Assembly: GCA_903929355.1 (NCBI GenBank) | Contig: CAIYUN010000034.1 | Coordinates: 42,471-106,470 of the forward strand | DNA from: an uncultured Opitutaceae bacterium | Lineage (GTDB): Bacteria; Verrucomicrobiota; Verrucomicrobiia; Opitutales; Opitutaceae | DNA: 64,000 nt | Reading direction: 5' to 3' | Shown here: positions 53,231 through 62,752 of the stretch, piece by piece | How the letters are laid out: each line of letters opens with the position of its first letter | Position numbering within the stretch: position 1 is the first letter of the stretch | Translations under genes and position numbers: made by a program | Notes under the pieces: model-generated | Database searches by the model: none | Seen by the model: the letters and a program-made list of their open reading frames with translations, nothing else | What the model was told of the DNA's origin: nothing

Positions 53231-54400
53231 ATGAACGTCCGGACCCTGCTCAAGACCTTCTCCATGCCGCTCGCGCTGGCGGGCATCTGGCTTTTCTTCA
53301 TCTGGAAGCTGGACCACGACGCTCTCCTGGGTGACGGCCACGGCGGCTATGGCCGCCTGATCTTCCTCAGCCCGCGCAACCTCACGCAGCTCATCGTGCA
53401 GTTTTCGATCATCGGCACCCTGGCGCTGGGCATGTTCATGATTCTGCTCACGGGTCAGATCGATCTCTCGGCGGGCAGCGGGGTCGGCCTCATTGGCGGC
53501 ATCACCTCGGTCTTGATCATCCAGCAGCACTGGTCTGCCCCGCTCGCCATGCTCGCCGCGTTTGCGGGGGGGCTGGCGCTCTGGTCCCTCATGGGCACGC
53601 TGATCGTGAAGGAGAGGATTCCGTCGTTCATCATCACCCTCGGAGGGATGCTCATTTTCCGCGGGTTCTTCTGGATGGTGATCCAGAATGCCACGATTCC
53701 CGTGAAAGGGCTTTCGGACAATCTCTTCTCCCTCATCACCACCTACTATCTCCCGGCCAACGCCGGCTTCGTCCTCGCGGGCGTGGTGGCGGGGGCACTG
53801 GCGCTGCTCCAATGGCGGGGGCGGGCGGCGCGCTCCGCCCACGGTCTGCCAGTCCCCCCGGCCGGCCGGACTTGGCTGCGGCTGGCCCTCATCGTCGGGG
53901 CGATTTTCTTCATGGTGGACCGCTTCAACCGTTTCAACGGCCTGCCGGCGACCTTTCTCATCCTGAGCGCCACGGCGGCAGGGGTGTATTTTCTGACCCG
54001 GCACACTCCCTTTGGCCGCTACCTGTATGCGATCGGCGGGAACGAGGAGGCGGCGGTGTTGTCGGGCATCAACGTGGACCGGGTGCTCATCGGGGTGTAT
54101 GTGCTGATGGGCGCCACCGTCGCCGTGACCGGCTTCATGCAGACGGCCTACCAGGGCTCCTCCAGCACCACGGTGGGCGATCTGATGGAGCTCGACGCCA
54201 TCGCGGCCTGCGTGATCGGCGGCACCGCGCTTAAGGGCGGGCGCGGCACGGTCTGGGGCGTCCTCTTCGGCACGCTGATCATGACGAGCCTGCTCAACGG
54301 CATGGATCTGATGGCAGTCGAACCCGAGAAACGCATGATCGCCCGCGGCATCGTACTGGTGCTGGCGGTGTGGCTGGATATGCGACTGAGTCGGCCGTGA
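53231..54400 (+). CDS. xylH: Sugar ABC transporter permease
   Basis: A 389-residue inner-membrane permease of the ribose/xylose ABC family with about ten helices. Family blocks: 'LALGMFMILLTGQIDLSAGSG', 'IPSFIITLGGMLIFRG', 'RYLYAIGGNEEAAVLSGINV' and 'DLMELDAIAACVIGGTALKGGRGTVWG' (split at ~285-312). It completes the xylFGH transporter. No xylose isomerase, xylulokinase or regulator lies nearby in this window, so the catabolic genes must be elsewhere. Confidence 0.92.
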   Translation: MNVRTLLKTFSMPLALAGIWLFFIWKLDHDALLGDGHGGYGRLIFLSPRNLTQLIVQFSIIGTLALGMFMILLTGQIDLSAGSGVGLIGGITSVLIIQQHWSAPLAMLAAFAGGLALWSLMGTLIVKERIPSFIITLGGMLIFRGFFWMVIQNATIPVKGLSDNLFSLITTYYLPANAGFVLAGVVAGALALLQWRGRAARSAHGLPVPPAGRTWLRLALIVGAIFFMVDRFNRFNGLPATFLILSATAAGVYFLTRHTPFGRYLYAIGGNEEAAVLSGINVDRVLIGVYVLMGATVAVTGFMQTAYQGSSSTTVGDLMELDAIAACVIGGTALKGGRGTVWGVLFGTLIMTSLLNGMDLMAVEPEKRMIARGIVLVLAVWLDMRLSRP

Positions 54401-54460
54401 GCCCGGCGGGTGCGCTTGACGCCCCGGCCGGCCTGCGCGTTCATTGCCCCCTGACCGCCC

Positions 54461-55066
54461 ATGACCAAACCCGCCGTCAAGCGCACCGTTGACATGCAGA
54501 TCATCGCCGACTGGGTGGAGCCGCGCTCGCACGTGCTCGACCTGGGCTGCGGGCGCGGCGTGCTGCTCGACTCCCTGGTGCAGTCGAAGGACATCTTCGC
54601 GGTGGGCGTGGATCTGGACTTCAACAAGATCTCCGCCTGCGTGAAACGCGGCGTGACCGCCTACCAGGGCGACATGATGGAGTTCATGAAGGCGTTTCCC
54701 GTCGGACATTTCGACCGGGTCATCTGCTCGCGCACGCTGGAGGAGGTGGCGGACCCGGGCGCCGTGATCGCCGAGGCGCTGCGGGTCGGGCGGGCGGTGA
54801 CGGTCGGTTTTGTGAACCACGGTTTTTGGAAAAACCGGCTCGACACGCTGCTGCGCGGGCGCAAGCCGCGCAACGAGGTCTACACCACGGAGTGGTTTGA
54901 GAGCCGCCCGGTCAACCCGGCAACGGTGGCCGACTTTGAGCATTTCTGCGCGGCCAAGGGCTACCGGATCACGCGCCGCGCGATGCTGCGCGGGGACTGG
55001 AAGCGGCCCTGCAGTTTCGGGCCGAACCTGTTCGCGGGGTACGCGCTGTACGACCTGGCGAAGTGA
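54461..55066 (+). CDS. metW: Methionine biosynthesis protein MetW
   Basis: A 201-residue class I methyltransferase-fold protein of the MetW family: 'VDMQIIADWVEPRSHVLDLGCGRGVLL' (SAM loop DLGCGRG, ~28-34), 'VGVDLDFNKISACVKRGV', 'FDRVICSRTLEEVADP' and 'WFESRPVN'. MetW normally partners MetX in homoserine acylation for methionine synthesis; no metX is adjacent here. ATG 54461. Same strand as the xyl operon, but with a 60-base gap. Confidence 0.88.
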   Translation: MTKPAVKRTVDMQIIADWVEPRSHVLDLGCGRGVLLDSLVQSKDIFAVGVDLDFNKISACVKRGVTAYQGDMMEFMKAFPVGHFDRVICSRTLEEVADPGAVIAEALRVGRAVTVGFVNHGFWKNRLDTLLRGRKPRNEVYTTEWFESRPVNPATVADFEHFCAAKGYRITRRAMLRGDWKRPCSFGPNLFAGYALYDLAK

Positions 55067-55077
55067 AGAGGCACACG

Positions 55078-55140
55078 TGAGAAGATCGGATTCAGATTTG
55101 AACAGAAGAGAACGAAGGAATCGAAGAAATGAAAGAAGGA
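55078..55140. repeat. TTTGAACAGAAG-type repeat
   Basis: CAGATTTGAACAGAAGAGAA and following GAA-rich text; related units lie at 30034-30062, 30111-30140 and 46668-46700. The rest of 55067-55209 shows no gene. It separates the housekeeping side from the accessory island. Confidence 0.55.
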
Positions 55141-55209
55141 GTCAGCCCCAGGAGCAAACCACGGAGACGGCGGTTGGGACACGGAACGGGCGAAAGAAGC
55201 TGGGGACTT

Positions 55210-55806
55210 TCAGACCGAGGCCTTTGCAGGGCTGGACGACATCCGTTTTGGGAACTGCGGTGGCGTGTCCGACGCCGTTCGCCCGCGGCTTGGGTTTATC
55301 TTCTTATAAAAGACGTGGGGCTGTAACGGATGGCCATCCGCGATCAACGGGTGCAGGAAATCGTCGCCGGAATCACGCGTGAACCCCAGCCGCTCCATCA
55401 GTCTCCGAGATTTCACGTTCGCTTCTGCAGTGAATGAAACGAGTTGCTTGAGCTGCAGCTCCAAATAGGCGAATTGCTCCACTTGTTAGGCGGCGAACGC
55501 AATCCCGCGCCCCCAGAATTCCCGACGAAAACGCCAGCCGATTTCCACGGAGGGGGTGAAGTGCGCTGAAAACTTGGGTTCCGACAAACCGGTGAACCCT
55601 GCAAACTGCCCTGCCACTTCGACTGCCCACAAGCCCCAGCCCGACGCTTCGATTTTATCATGGAACCGGAGCATGGCACTCCGGGACTCCTCCCGTGAAA
55701 GCGGGGCCAGGAAGAACCGCATGACTTCCAAGTCAGCATTCATGGTGGCAAATGGCTCGAAATCAGCTTCCCGCCATTGGCGCAAAATGATCGCTGAGAT
55801 GCTCAT
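55210..55806 (-). pseudogene. GNAT acetyltransferase broken by an in-frame stop
   Basis: The two halves form one RimJ-type GNAT protein: 'EIGWRFRREFWGRGIAFAA' (acetyl-CoA site, R-x-x-W-G-R-G) before the break and 'VSFTAEANVKSRRLMERLGF' (N-V-x-S-x-R-L-M-E-R-L-G-F, the standard C-terminal motif) after it. They are in the same frame, separated by a single TAA at 55486-55488. No frameshift is needed, so this looks like one nonsense mutation. Full length would be about 198 residues. The 107-residue N-terminal piece could still be made but lacks the last part of the fold. Confidence 0.85.
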
Positions 55807-55885
55807 TCTGCCGGAGCATAGTCATTCAGTTGCACCGGGGGAAAGCATTTTGGCGGGAAGGCGTGGGTTGCCTGGGCGGGCAAAC

Positions 55886-57325
55886 TCAGCGAATCTGAAA
55901 ATCGGATTTGTAAGCGGCCAGCGACGCGATAAGGTCCGGAGGAAGTGGTTTGCCGGCTCGTACTAAAATACGTTTTCGGATAAAAGCTGTTCGGCGTGTT
56001 GCAGTCTCTTCATTGGGAAAGCGACGGGTTGCGAGGTACGCTTGCAGCCATTTTTCCATCTCAGACCCATCACCCAACGCGCAGTGAGCAATAGCGCGTT
56101 GCAGACACGTTGTGCTTTGCGCGGTCTTGGTCAACGTTCTGACCGCTTCCCAGCGGTCGCAGTTGTCAAGCAAGCCATGCCAATCATGGCGGCCTTCAAG
56201 GATGACGCCGCGCGTCTTCCATGCCTCCGGAGATTCCGCATTTAATCGGAGAGCATGTTCAACCAAAACCATGGCCTCGTCCAGTCGCTCCAGATGGACC
56301 AAGGTATCGGCCTTGCAGGTGATCGCCGGAACATGGCCGGGGTCTACAGCTAGAATTCGGTCGAGCACGACGAGGCAAAGGTCGTAGGCATCCGAAAAGT
56401 GAAGCTCCCAGGCGAAGGCGAGCCAAGAGTCCGCCAAACTCGTGCTTTTAGCCGCCTTTCCCAGCCAGCTTTCGAAGGCTCCGGAAGTCGTATTTCTGAG
56501 CAGGGTCAGGCCATTCTTTTCGGTTTTCCTGTTATCCCCGGAGAAAAAGTCCAGCGGCAGCAGCAGGCCTCCTTGGTTAGCGACCCATTCCCGCAGAACT
56601 TGGATCTCATCGGGGTAATTTGCTTGGAGATAGGGCAGCACCACTTCGCTGGTCCACAAGTGCTCCATCTTTTCGGCATACCATTCAACGTTGGCCTCGC
56701 GGTCCTTCAACCAGCGCCCCCGCGCCACTCGCCTGATTTCGTCGTGGTGATGAGCCACCTCATGAATCAAGGTTTTAAGGGCATGAAGGCGTAAATAAAT
56801 CTCGCATGCGGGTTGTGGCAAAGGTAGCCGCGCAGAATCATAAACGTAATCATAGACGGAAATAAGGCCGGTCTGCGGGCGAAATGTGCCAAGGATTGTT
56901 CCCGAGTGGACGCCCGGAAAAATCTCCCAGCCCTTGCGGCCGGTGAAGGGATCGAGCTGGTGATTTCCGTCCTCAGCGTGTTCATCCATGTATTCTTTGC
57001 CCAAATGCAGGCGGACCCGGGCTATCCCTTCCGTGGCGGAGGAAGGAAGCTGGCGCAACACGGCGCGGACATCATCGGAAGATGCGGCATGATGCACCCA
57101 AGGACCCTCATCCGTGGCTTCGATGGGAATCGTGTCAACCGCAGTGCCAGCGAGGGGCGGAGGTAGCAGTTTTCTCTCGGCCAGCACCTGGGATTTGAGG
57201 AGACGTTTGCGGCGCAAGCGCTGGCGCGCCTCCTCCAAAGCCTTGGTTTTTGCCTTCGGATCGGCAAATTTCTTTTTCCGAATCTCAGCGACTGACCGGC
57301 GCGTCGTATGGATGCTACGTGACAT
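55886..57325 (-). CDS. HExxH zincin-like protein with C-terminal TPRs
   Basis: A 479-residue soluble protein of unknown family. A basic N-terminal helix (9-50, 'KTKALEEARQRLRRKRLLKS') is followed by a domain with 'LIHEVAHHHDE' (186-196; His188, Glu189, His192 form a zinc-protease motif) and a later 'REANVEWYAEKM' (209-220) that could give the third ligand (Glu). The C-terminal third (about 290-440) is TPR-like ('YDLCLVVLDRILAVDPGHVPAITCKADTLVHL', 'LDEAMVLVEHALRLNAESPEAWKTRG'). No signal peptide, so it should act in the cytosol. It follows the nucleotide cyclase gene after 26 bases on the same strand, so the two are probably one operon. Confidence 0.7.
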   Translation of the reverse strand: MSRSIHTTRRSVAEIRKKKFADPKAKTKALEEARQRLRRKRLLKSQVLAERKLLPPPLAGTAVDTIPIEATDEGPWVHHAASSDDVRAVLRQLPSSATEGIARVRLHLGKEYMDEHAEDGNHQLDPFTGRKGWEIFPGVHSGTILGTFRPQTGLISVYDYVYDSARLPLPQPACEIYLRLHALKTLIHEVAHHHDEIRRVARGRWLKDREANVEWYAEKMEHLWTSEVVLPYLQANYPDEIQVLREWVANQGGLLLPLDFFSGDNRKTEKNGLTLLRNTTSGAFESWLGKAAKSTSLADSWLAFAWELHFSDAYDLCLVVLDRILAVDPGHVPAITCKADTLVHLERLDEAMVLVEHALRLNAESPEAWKTRGVILEGRHDWHGLLDNCDRWEAVRTLTKTAQSTTCLQRAIAHCALGDGSEMEKWLQAYLATRRFPNEETATRRTAFIRKRILVRAGKPLPPDLIASLAAYKSDFQIR

Positions 57326-57351
57326 GGCGGGGGGACCGGAGCGCTGGCGAC

Positions 57352-58023
57352 CTAGGATTGTGGCCGGAGCGCCTGCTCCAGGGTGAACAGTGGCTCTTGG
57401 TTGGATCGGCCTTTGATCACGATATTGTCGGCAAAATTGAGTTCAGCCGGTTTGCCCAGGAGACTTCGAAAGCGCCCGGTGAAAAGGGACTGCGTCTTAT
57501 AGTGGTTGCACGCGGAACAAAGTCGAAAGGCGAGATTCACCATGTCACCCATGATGGTGTACGTTAGTCGGTTCTTGGCCCCGATATTGCCCCTCAACAC
57601 CCTCCCCGCGTCGATTCCATGTTGAGGGACCATTTCGCTGGGGAGAACGTCGCGCCATTTTTCGGTGAGTTCTTTGCCGATTTCCTTGGCCCGCTTCACC
57701 GCGGCGACGACGCGATCACCCTCGGGCGGATCCCAGTAAGCGACGAGGGAATCACCCCGAAAATGGTCGATGACGCCTCCCTGATCCGCGATGCACCCGC
57801 TCATCCCGTCCATATAGTCGCCTTGGATCTGCCCCAGTTTTTCCCGCGAAAGCTTTTCCGTGAAGGTGGTGAACGGCTTCAGGTCCTGCACCAAGAGTGT
57901 AAGCTGAACTTCTTCTGAGAATCTTTTCAGGGCGTCGTGCTTCTGCTTCTTGACGCGCTCAACCACATGGGCGCCGGCATAGAGCGCCAGCGCCTCCTCA
58001 AAGATGTTTTTTTGCCCAAACAT
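57352..58023 (-). CDS. Stand-alone class III nucleotide cyclase
   Basis: A 223-residue soluble protein that is almost only a class III cyclase domain. Metal Asp47 ('LLVQDLKPFTTF') and Asp91 ('FRGDSLVAYW') are kept, as are Asn163 and Arg167 ('GDMVNLAFRL'), which stabilise the transition state. The base-selecting positions differ: His87 stands where purine cyclases have Lys ('IDHF'), and Thr154 where many have Asp ('LTYTIMGD'). The product (cAMP, cGMP or a pyrimidine cyclic nucleotide) can therefore not be assumed. No sensor or membrane domain is attached. It heads an apparent operon with the HExxH-TPR gene. A Pycsar-like defence role is one possibility. Confidence 0.82.
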   Translation of the reverse strand: MFGQKNIFEEALALYAGAHVVERVKKQKHDALKRFSEEVQLTLLVQDLKPFTTFTEKLSREKLGQIQGDYMDGMSGCIADQGGVIDHFRGDSLVAYWDPPEGDRVVAAVKRAKEIGKELTEKWRDVLPSEMVPQHGIDAGRVLRGNIGAKNRLTYTIMGDMVNLAFRLCSACNHYKTQSLFTGRFRSLLGKPAELNFADNIVIKGRSNQEPLFTLEQALRPQS

Positions 58024-58115
58024 AGTCGTGAGTTAGCGCAGGATTCGGGGCGGGCGAGCTGCCCGTGCTCCCTGGGGCTGAAGGCGAGAGAGAACGATAA
58101 AGAGGAACGATTACC

Positions 58116-59870
58116 TCACCGATACTCCTCGCCCGTCAGGGCGTTGATGATCTTGAAGTTCTCCACATGGTAGTTCGGGTCGGCGCGGAAGGCGAGCTTC
58201 ACGCCGAAGAGCTTCTCCATCCGCACCAGCAGGCCGGCGTCCTCGCTGCGCAGGCGGTCGAGGATGCTCGGGTGCACCAGCACCCGCAGCGAGTACTCCT
58301 TGCCGTCGTTGCGCGCGGTCAGGCGGCGGACGACCGAGGAGAGCTTGCGCTGCAGTTCGACTGACATGGTCGTCGCGCTCTTCACGATGCCGCGGCCGTG
58401 GCAGTACGGGCAGGCGGTGTAGAGGTTGGACGAGAGCGACTCCGACTGGCGCTGACGCGTCATCTGCATGATGCCGAGCGCCGAGATGGGCAGGATGTGG
58501 GTCTTGGCCTTGTCGTCGGCCATCAGGTCCACCATCTTCTCATAGACCGCGTTGCGGTGCCGGCGCTCCTTCATGTCAATGAAGTCCATGATGATCAGGC
58601 CGCCGAGGTTGCGGAGGCGGATCTGGCGGGCCATCTCGGCCGCGGCCTCAAGGTTGACGGCGTAAAGGGTGTTCTTCTCGTCGCCGGCGCGCTGCCGGTG
58701 GGAGCCGGTGTTGACGTCGATGGCGATGAGCGCCTCGGTCTCGTCAATGACGATCTCACCCCCGCTGGGCAGCGAGACGCGGCGGTGGAAGGTCTGCTCG
58801 ATCTGGCGCTCGAGGTTGAAGCGCTCAAAAATCGGGATGCTGTCCTTGTAGAGCGCAATCTTGCCCTTGCTGCGCTGGGAGATCTGCGCGACCGCCGCCT
58901 GGCAGCGGGCATGGTCGTCGGCGTTGTCGATGAGCACCCGGTCCACGTCCTCGGTGAGGAAGTCGCGCACGGTGCGCTCGATGATGTCGGGCTCCATGTA
59001 GAGGCAGGCGGGGGCCTTGTCGTTCTGGAGCTTGTGCTGGATGCCGGCCCAGGTCTTGAGGAGCAGGTGCAGGTCGCGCACGAAATAACGGTCCTTCTTG
59101 CCCTCGCCGGCGGTCCGGACGATCACCCCCATGCCCTCGGGGATGGTGAGCTTGTTGACGAGCTGGCGGAGGCGCGTGCGCTCCTTGGGGTCCTCGATCT
59201 TGCGGGAGATGCCGCACTGGTCGGAGAACGGCATGAGCACCAGATAGCGGCCGGGCAGCGAGAGGTTGGTGGTCGTGCGGGGGCCCTTGGTGCCGATGGG
59301 GCCCTTGGTCACCTGGATGACGATCTCGGAGCCGGAGGGGTAGAGATGGGGGATGTCCTTGACCGTGGGCTCGGCGCCGCGGGGGGCGGCGTCCTTCTTC
59401 TTGTTCACCCGCACGACCTCGACGGAGGAGTCGGCGGCCGCGGGGAGCATGTCCCAGTAGTGGAGGAAGGCGTTTTTGGCGTAGCCGATGTCGACGAAGG
59501 CGGCCTTGAGGCCGGGGTCGAGGTTCTTGATCCGGCCCTTGTAGATGCCGCCGACCATGCGGTCGTCGGACTCGCGCTCGATCTCGAACTTGACGAGGGT
59601 GCCGTCCACCAGGAGCGCGACCCGCTTTTCGAGCGGTTCGGCGTTGATGATGAGCTCCCGGAAGGTGGTTTTTTCCTTCTGGAAGACGGCGAGAATCTTT
59701 TGGAGGAGGGGGCGCTGCTGGGAGCGTTGGAGGGCGCCGGCCTTTAGTTCGGCGCGATCAATGGTTTCTGGGGCTTGGTTGGGCGGGGGCTGGGCGAGTT
59801 CCTCATCGTAGCGGCTGGAAGGGTCGGCCGGCGGGGTGACCGTGGCGGCGGGGGGGTGCGGATCGTTCAT
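58116..59870 (-). CDS. rng: Ribonuclease G/E
   Basis: A 584-residue RNase E/G endonuclease that cuts single-stranded RNA and matures rRNA. An N-terminal Pro-rich extension (~1-60) is followed by the S1-like domain ('[23 protein letters not shown]', split at ~95-118), the catalytic DNase-I-like domain with metal Asp in 'LIAIDVNTG' (~386) and 'IIMDFIDM' (~428), and the zinc-link 'CPYCHGRG' (~486). There is no long C-terminal degradosome scaffold, so it is the RNase G-like form. ATG 59870. It lies 105 bases after rodA on the same strand; in other bacteria rng is also tied to cell-shape genes. Confidence 0.94.
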   Translation of the reverse strand: MNDPHPPAATVTPPADPSSRYDEELAQPPPNQAPETIDRAELKAGALQRSQQRPLLQKILAVFQKEKTTFRELIINAEPLEKRVALLVDGTLVKFEIERESDDRMVGGIYKGRIKNLDPGLKAAFVDIGYAKNAFLHYWDMLPAAADSSVEVVRVNKKKDAAPRGAEPTVKDIPHLYPSGSEIVIQVTKGPIGTKGPRTTTNLSLPGRYLVLMPFSDQCGISRKIEDPKERTRLRQLVNKLTIPEGMGVIVRTAGEGKKDRYFVRDLHLLLKTWAGIQHKLQNDKAPACLYMEPDIIERTVRDFLTEDVDRVLIDNADDHARCQAAVAQISQRSKGKIALYKDSIPIFERFNLERQIEQTFHRRVSLPSGGEIVIDETEALIAIDVNTGSHRQRAGDEKNTLYAVNLEAAAEMARQIRLRNLGGLIIMDFIDMKERRHRNAVYEKMVDLMADDKAKTHILPISALGIMQMTRQRQSESLSSNLYTACPYCHGRGIVKSATTMSVELQRKLSSVVRRLTARNDGKEYSLRVLVHPSILDRLRSEDAGLLVRMEKLFGVKLAFRADPNYHVENFKIINALTGEEYR

Positions 59871-59975
59871 GTTGGGTGGGTTCCTGGGTGGCGGACACGG
59901 GAGCCCGACGTGCGGCGGCGGTCGCGCAGGAGATTCCGGCAGGGCGGCCAATATCGCGGAAAGAAAACCCCGTGG

Positions 59976-61220
59976 TCATGGGGAATCCTTTCGGAAGCGA
60001 TAGACGCTCTGGACCAGTCCTTGCAGCAGACAGCAACTGAGCACGAAGGAGCCTCCGTAGCTGATGAAGGGAAGCGGTATGCCCGTGATGGGCACGAGCC
60101 CGATGGTCATGGCGATGTTGACGAACACATGGACCGCAAAGATCACCGTCACGCCAAGGGCGAGGAGGGTGCCAAAGCGGTCGCGGGCGAGGCCCGCGAT
60201 GCGCACGCCGTTAAACATCACGAGGCCAAACAGGCAGAGAACCGTAAAACTTCCCAAAAAACCTAGCTCCTCGGCGATAACCGAGAAAATGAAATCATTG
60301 TCGGCCACAGGGCGGGGCAGGTAGCCGAGCTGCGCCTGGGTGCCTGCAGTCCAGCCCTTGCCCCACAGGCCACCCGAACCGACGGCAATCTGCGACTGGG
60401 TCTTGTTCCAGCCGTTGCCGGTCGCATCAAAGTTGTCGGACCATAGAAAGGCCACAATCCGGTCGCGCTGGTAGTCGTGGAGCGGGACCAGGGCCGGCGG
60501 CTCCGACAAAACGGGTTGATCCACCGTGCGCGGCTTCCCTTTCAATGCATGCAACTCCATCAAATACCCATGGTAGATGTAACTGTCCACGTAAACCAGC
60601 CCCGCCGCCAACACGAACACGGCCAGCGCCCCCGCGCAGAGGCGGGCCGGAAACTGGGAGACATAGAGCATGGCAAACACCATTGGGGGCAGCACAATGA
60701 CCGACTTGAGATCAGGCTGGAGCACGATAAGCAGCATTGGCACCCCTGCGGCAAGCGCCAATTTGCCCAATGTTCGCCAGGCATCGCTGCTCGTGGCCAT
60801 CTTGGAGCTGACCAACAGGCTGGCCGTGATCAGCAACACCGCCACCAACGCCAGCTCCGAGGGCTGGAGCGAAAACGCCCCGAAATCAAGCCAGCGCCGG
60901 GCGCCAAACCGCTCCGTGCCCACCCAGGGGACCAGCACGAGCACCAGCGGCACCAGGCACGCGAGGTAGCACCAATGCGCCACCCCCAGCCAGAAGCGGT
61001 AGTCCACCAGCGCCACGGCGGCATAAACCCCCGCGCCCAGCACCAAAAACACCGCCTGCTTCTGCCAGTCCGAGAGATGCACCGCAAACTGCGCCGAGTA
61101 GATAAAGGCCAGACCAAACCCGCCCAATCCCACCATGGCCAGGGGGGACAGCACATCCCAGCGGCCGCGGGTCACGGGTTTGAAGAGCGCGAGGTAGCTC
61201 GAGAGGGGGGGCGATTTCAT
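59976..61220 (-). CDS. rodA: Rod-shape peptidoglycan polymerase RodA
   Basis: SEDS-family glycosyltransferase, 414 residues, about ten membrane helices. Motifs: 'ERFGARRWLDFGAFSLQPSELA' (split; the G-A-R-R-W block), 'ADNDFIFSVIAEELGFLG' with the catalytic-type Asp in the large loop region, and 'GIPLPFISYGGSF' near the end. A loop insert of about 60 residues (about 215-275, 'HALKGKPRTVDQPVLSEPP') lies between helices 7 and 8. It builds glycan strands with PBP2, whose gene is 27 kb away in the mreC-mreD-mrdA operon. ATG 61220. Confidence 0.94.
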   Translation of the reverse strand: MKSPPLSSYLALFKPVTRGRWDVLSPLAMVGLGGFGLAFIYSAQFAVHLSDWQKQAVFLVLGAGVYAAVALVDYRFWLGVAHWCYLACLVPLVLVLVPWVGTERFGARRWLDFGAFSLQPSELALVAVLLITASLLVSSKMATSSDAWRTLGKLALAAGVPMLLIVLQPDLKSVIVLPPMVFAMLYVSQFPARLCAGALAVFVLAAGLVYVDSYIYHGYLMELHALKGKPRTVDQPVLSEPPALVPLHDYQRDRIVAFLWSDNFDATGNGWNKTQSQIAVGSGGLWGKGWTAGTQAQLGYLPRPVADNDFIFSVIAEELGFLGSFTVLCLFGLVMFNGVRIAGLARDRFGTLLALGVTVIFAVHVFVNIAMTIGLVPITGIPLPFISYGGSFVLSCCLLQGLVQSVYRFRKDSP

Positions 61221-61390
61221 GGCGGCCGAGGGCACCGCCCACGCAAACGCGTCCACCCCGCCCGCGCAACTCTCCTGTCGCCTCAGAACCCAAAACAATG
61301 CACCAAGAACTAAGAACCCCGATTCCGCGTTTCCCGCTTCCTATTTCTGCGATTTTTGGGCCTCTTTGCGGACATGATCCGCCTCCCCGC

Positions 61391-62737
61391 ATGAAAGTCA
61401 CCGGACTCGCCCTCGTCCCGCCGCCCACGGCTGCCGACCTGCCCAAGGTCACACCGGAGCTGCTCGCGTCCGTACTGGCGCGCTACTCGCGCAGCAACCA
61501 GGGCATCGGTGCCATCCTCGCCAAGGTGGACCTCGCCAACCCCGACGCCTCGATCGACCGCATCCTGAACTTCGTGGACTACGGCCACGCCTCCATCGGC
61601 GGGCTGACCGGCGGCCTCGCCGTCGCGCTGGACGACGTCTCGATGTGGCTCGCGTATAAAATTTTTGAGATCGCGACGATGGCCGACGGACAGGAGTCGA
61701 GCACCCGCTACATCACGATGGATGCGGCCAACCTCCCGTCGGCCGACGAGCTGGGCCTGCCCGCCGACCTGGCCGGGCGCTGGCGCGACCTGATGGCACG
61801 GGCCTTTGCCGCCTACCATGCCGAATACGCGCGCCTCGACGCGCTCGCCACCGCCAACCCCGGGCTGGTCCGTCTCCCCCCCAACGCCAGGCCGGCGGTG
61901 GTCACGCGCCTCCGCAAGAACTACGCGCTCGACCGCGCGCGCTATTTCATCCCGCTCGCCACCCGCACCAACCTCGGACTGGTGCAGACCTCGCGCATGT
62001 GGGCGGCGACGGTGAAACAGCTCGACTCGCTGCCGCACCCCGAGGCCCGCGCCGCCGCCCAGCTGATCCGGGACGAACTGCTCAAGATCTCACCGCGCCT
62101 GATGCGCCACAGCTTTGCGGAGCCCTCTTACGCCGCTCAGGCCGCGCAGGAGCTGGCGACCTCGCTCACCCTGGGCCGCGCACGACTCTCCGCCGCGCCG
62201 CTGGCCGACGAGGTATGGGTCCATGTGGACCGCGCCACGCCGCCATTTCTGCCCGAGACCCAGCCGGTCGCCGAGGCGCTGCGCCACCGGGCCAACCGCT
62301 ACGGCCACCAAGGGACGGCCACGCGTCGGATGCGGGTGACCTTCGCCTGGAACAACCTCGCCCTCGCCGAGCTCCGCGATCTCAACCGCCATCGCACCGG
62401 GCACCGTTACACGCCGTTCATCCAGGCCGGCTTCTACCTGCCGCCGGAAATCCGCCACGCCGACCACGCCGGGCTCCTGACCGACCAACTGGCGCTCACG
62501 CGGGAGCTGATGGAGCGCGGCTCGCCCGCCTACGTCCACTCGCTGCTCCTCGGCGCGCAAACGCCGTTTGAGCACAGCACGCACGCCGACAAATTCATCT
62601 ACGAGGCCGAGCTGCGCACGGGCATGGGCGCGCACTTCCGCTACGCCGAGCACCTGAGCGCGGCCCTGCGGGAGTTTCTGTGGCTGGTGCCCGAGGCCCG
62701 GGAGCACGTCACCGAGGGCACGGCTGAGCCGGAGTAA
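61391..62737 (+). CDS. ThyX-like protein, two-domain form
   Basis: A 448-residue protein made of two halves that both resemble FAD-dependent thymidylate synthase (ThyX). The N half has 'DYGHASIGG' (64-72) and 'GQESSTRYI' (100-108), like the dUMP-binding S-x-R-Y motif. The C half has 'NRHRTGHRYTPF' (332-343), like the R-H-R motif. Neither half carries the full RHR-x7-S signature, so the two seem to have shared out the active site. Long ThyX forms are known in Chlamydia and other PVC bacteria. It may make dTMP or have another flavin role; a classical ThyA was not seen here. ATG 61391. Confidence 0.78.
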   Translation: MKVTGLALVPPPTAADLPKVTPELLASVLARYSRSNQGIGAILAKVDLANPDASIDRILNFVDYGHASIGGLTGGLAVALDDVSMWLAYKIFEIATMADGQESSTRYITMDAANLPSADELGLPADLAGRWRDLMARAFAAYHAEYARLDALATANPGLVRLPPNARPAVVTRLRKNYALDRARYFIPLATRTNLGLVQTSRMWAATVKQLDSLPHPEARAAAQLIRDELLKISPRLMRHSFAEPSYAAQAAQELATSLTLGRARLSAAPLADEVWVHVDRATPPFLPETQPVAEALRHRANRYGHQGTATRRMRVTFAWNNLALAELRDLNRHRTGHRYTPFIQAGFYLPPEIRHADHAGLLTDQLALTRELMERGSPAYVHSLLLGAQTPFEHSTHADKFIYEAELRTGMGAHFRYAEHLSAALREFLWLVPEAREHVTEGTAEPE

Positions 62738-62752
62738 ACGTCCAACTGCCGG

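Noticed and set aside
55441..55491. Integron attC-like site (GTTAGGC with a nearby GAGCTGCAGCTC palindrome)
   Set aside because: The GTTAGGC lies inside the reading frame of the broken GNAT gene and includes its TAA; no matching left core at the right distance and no integrase in the window.
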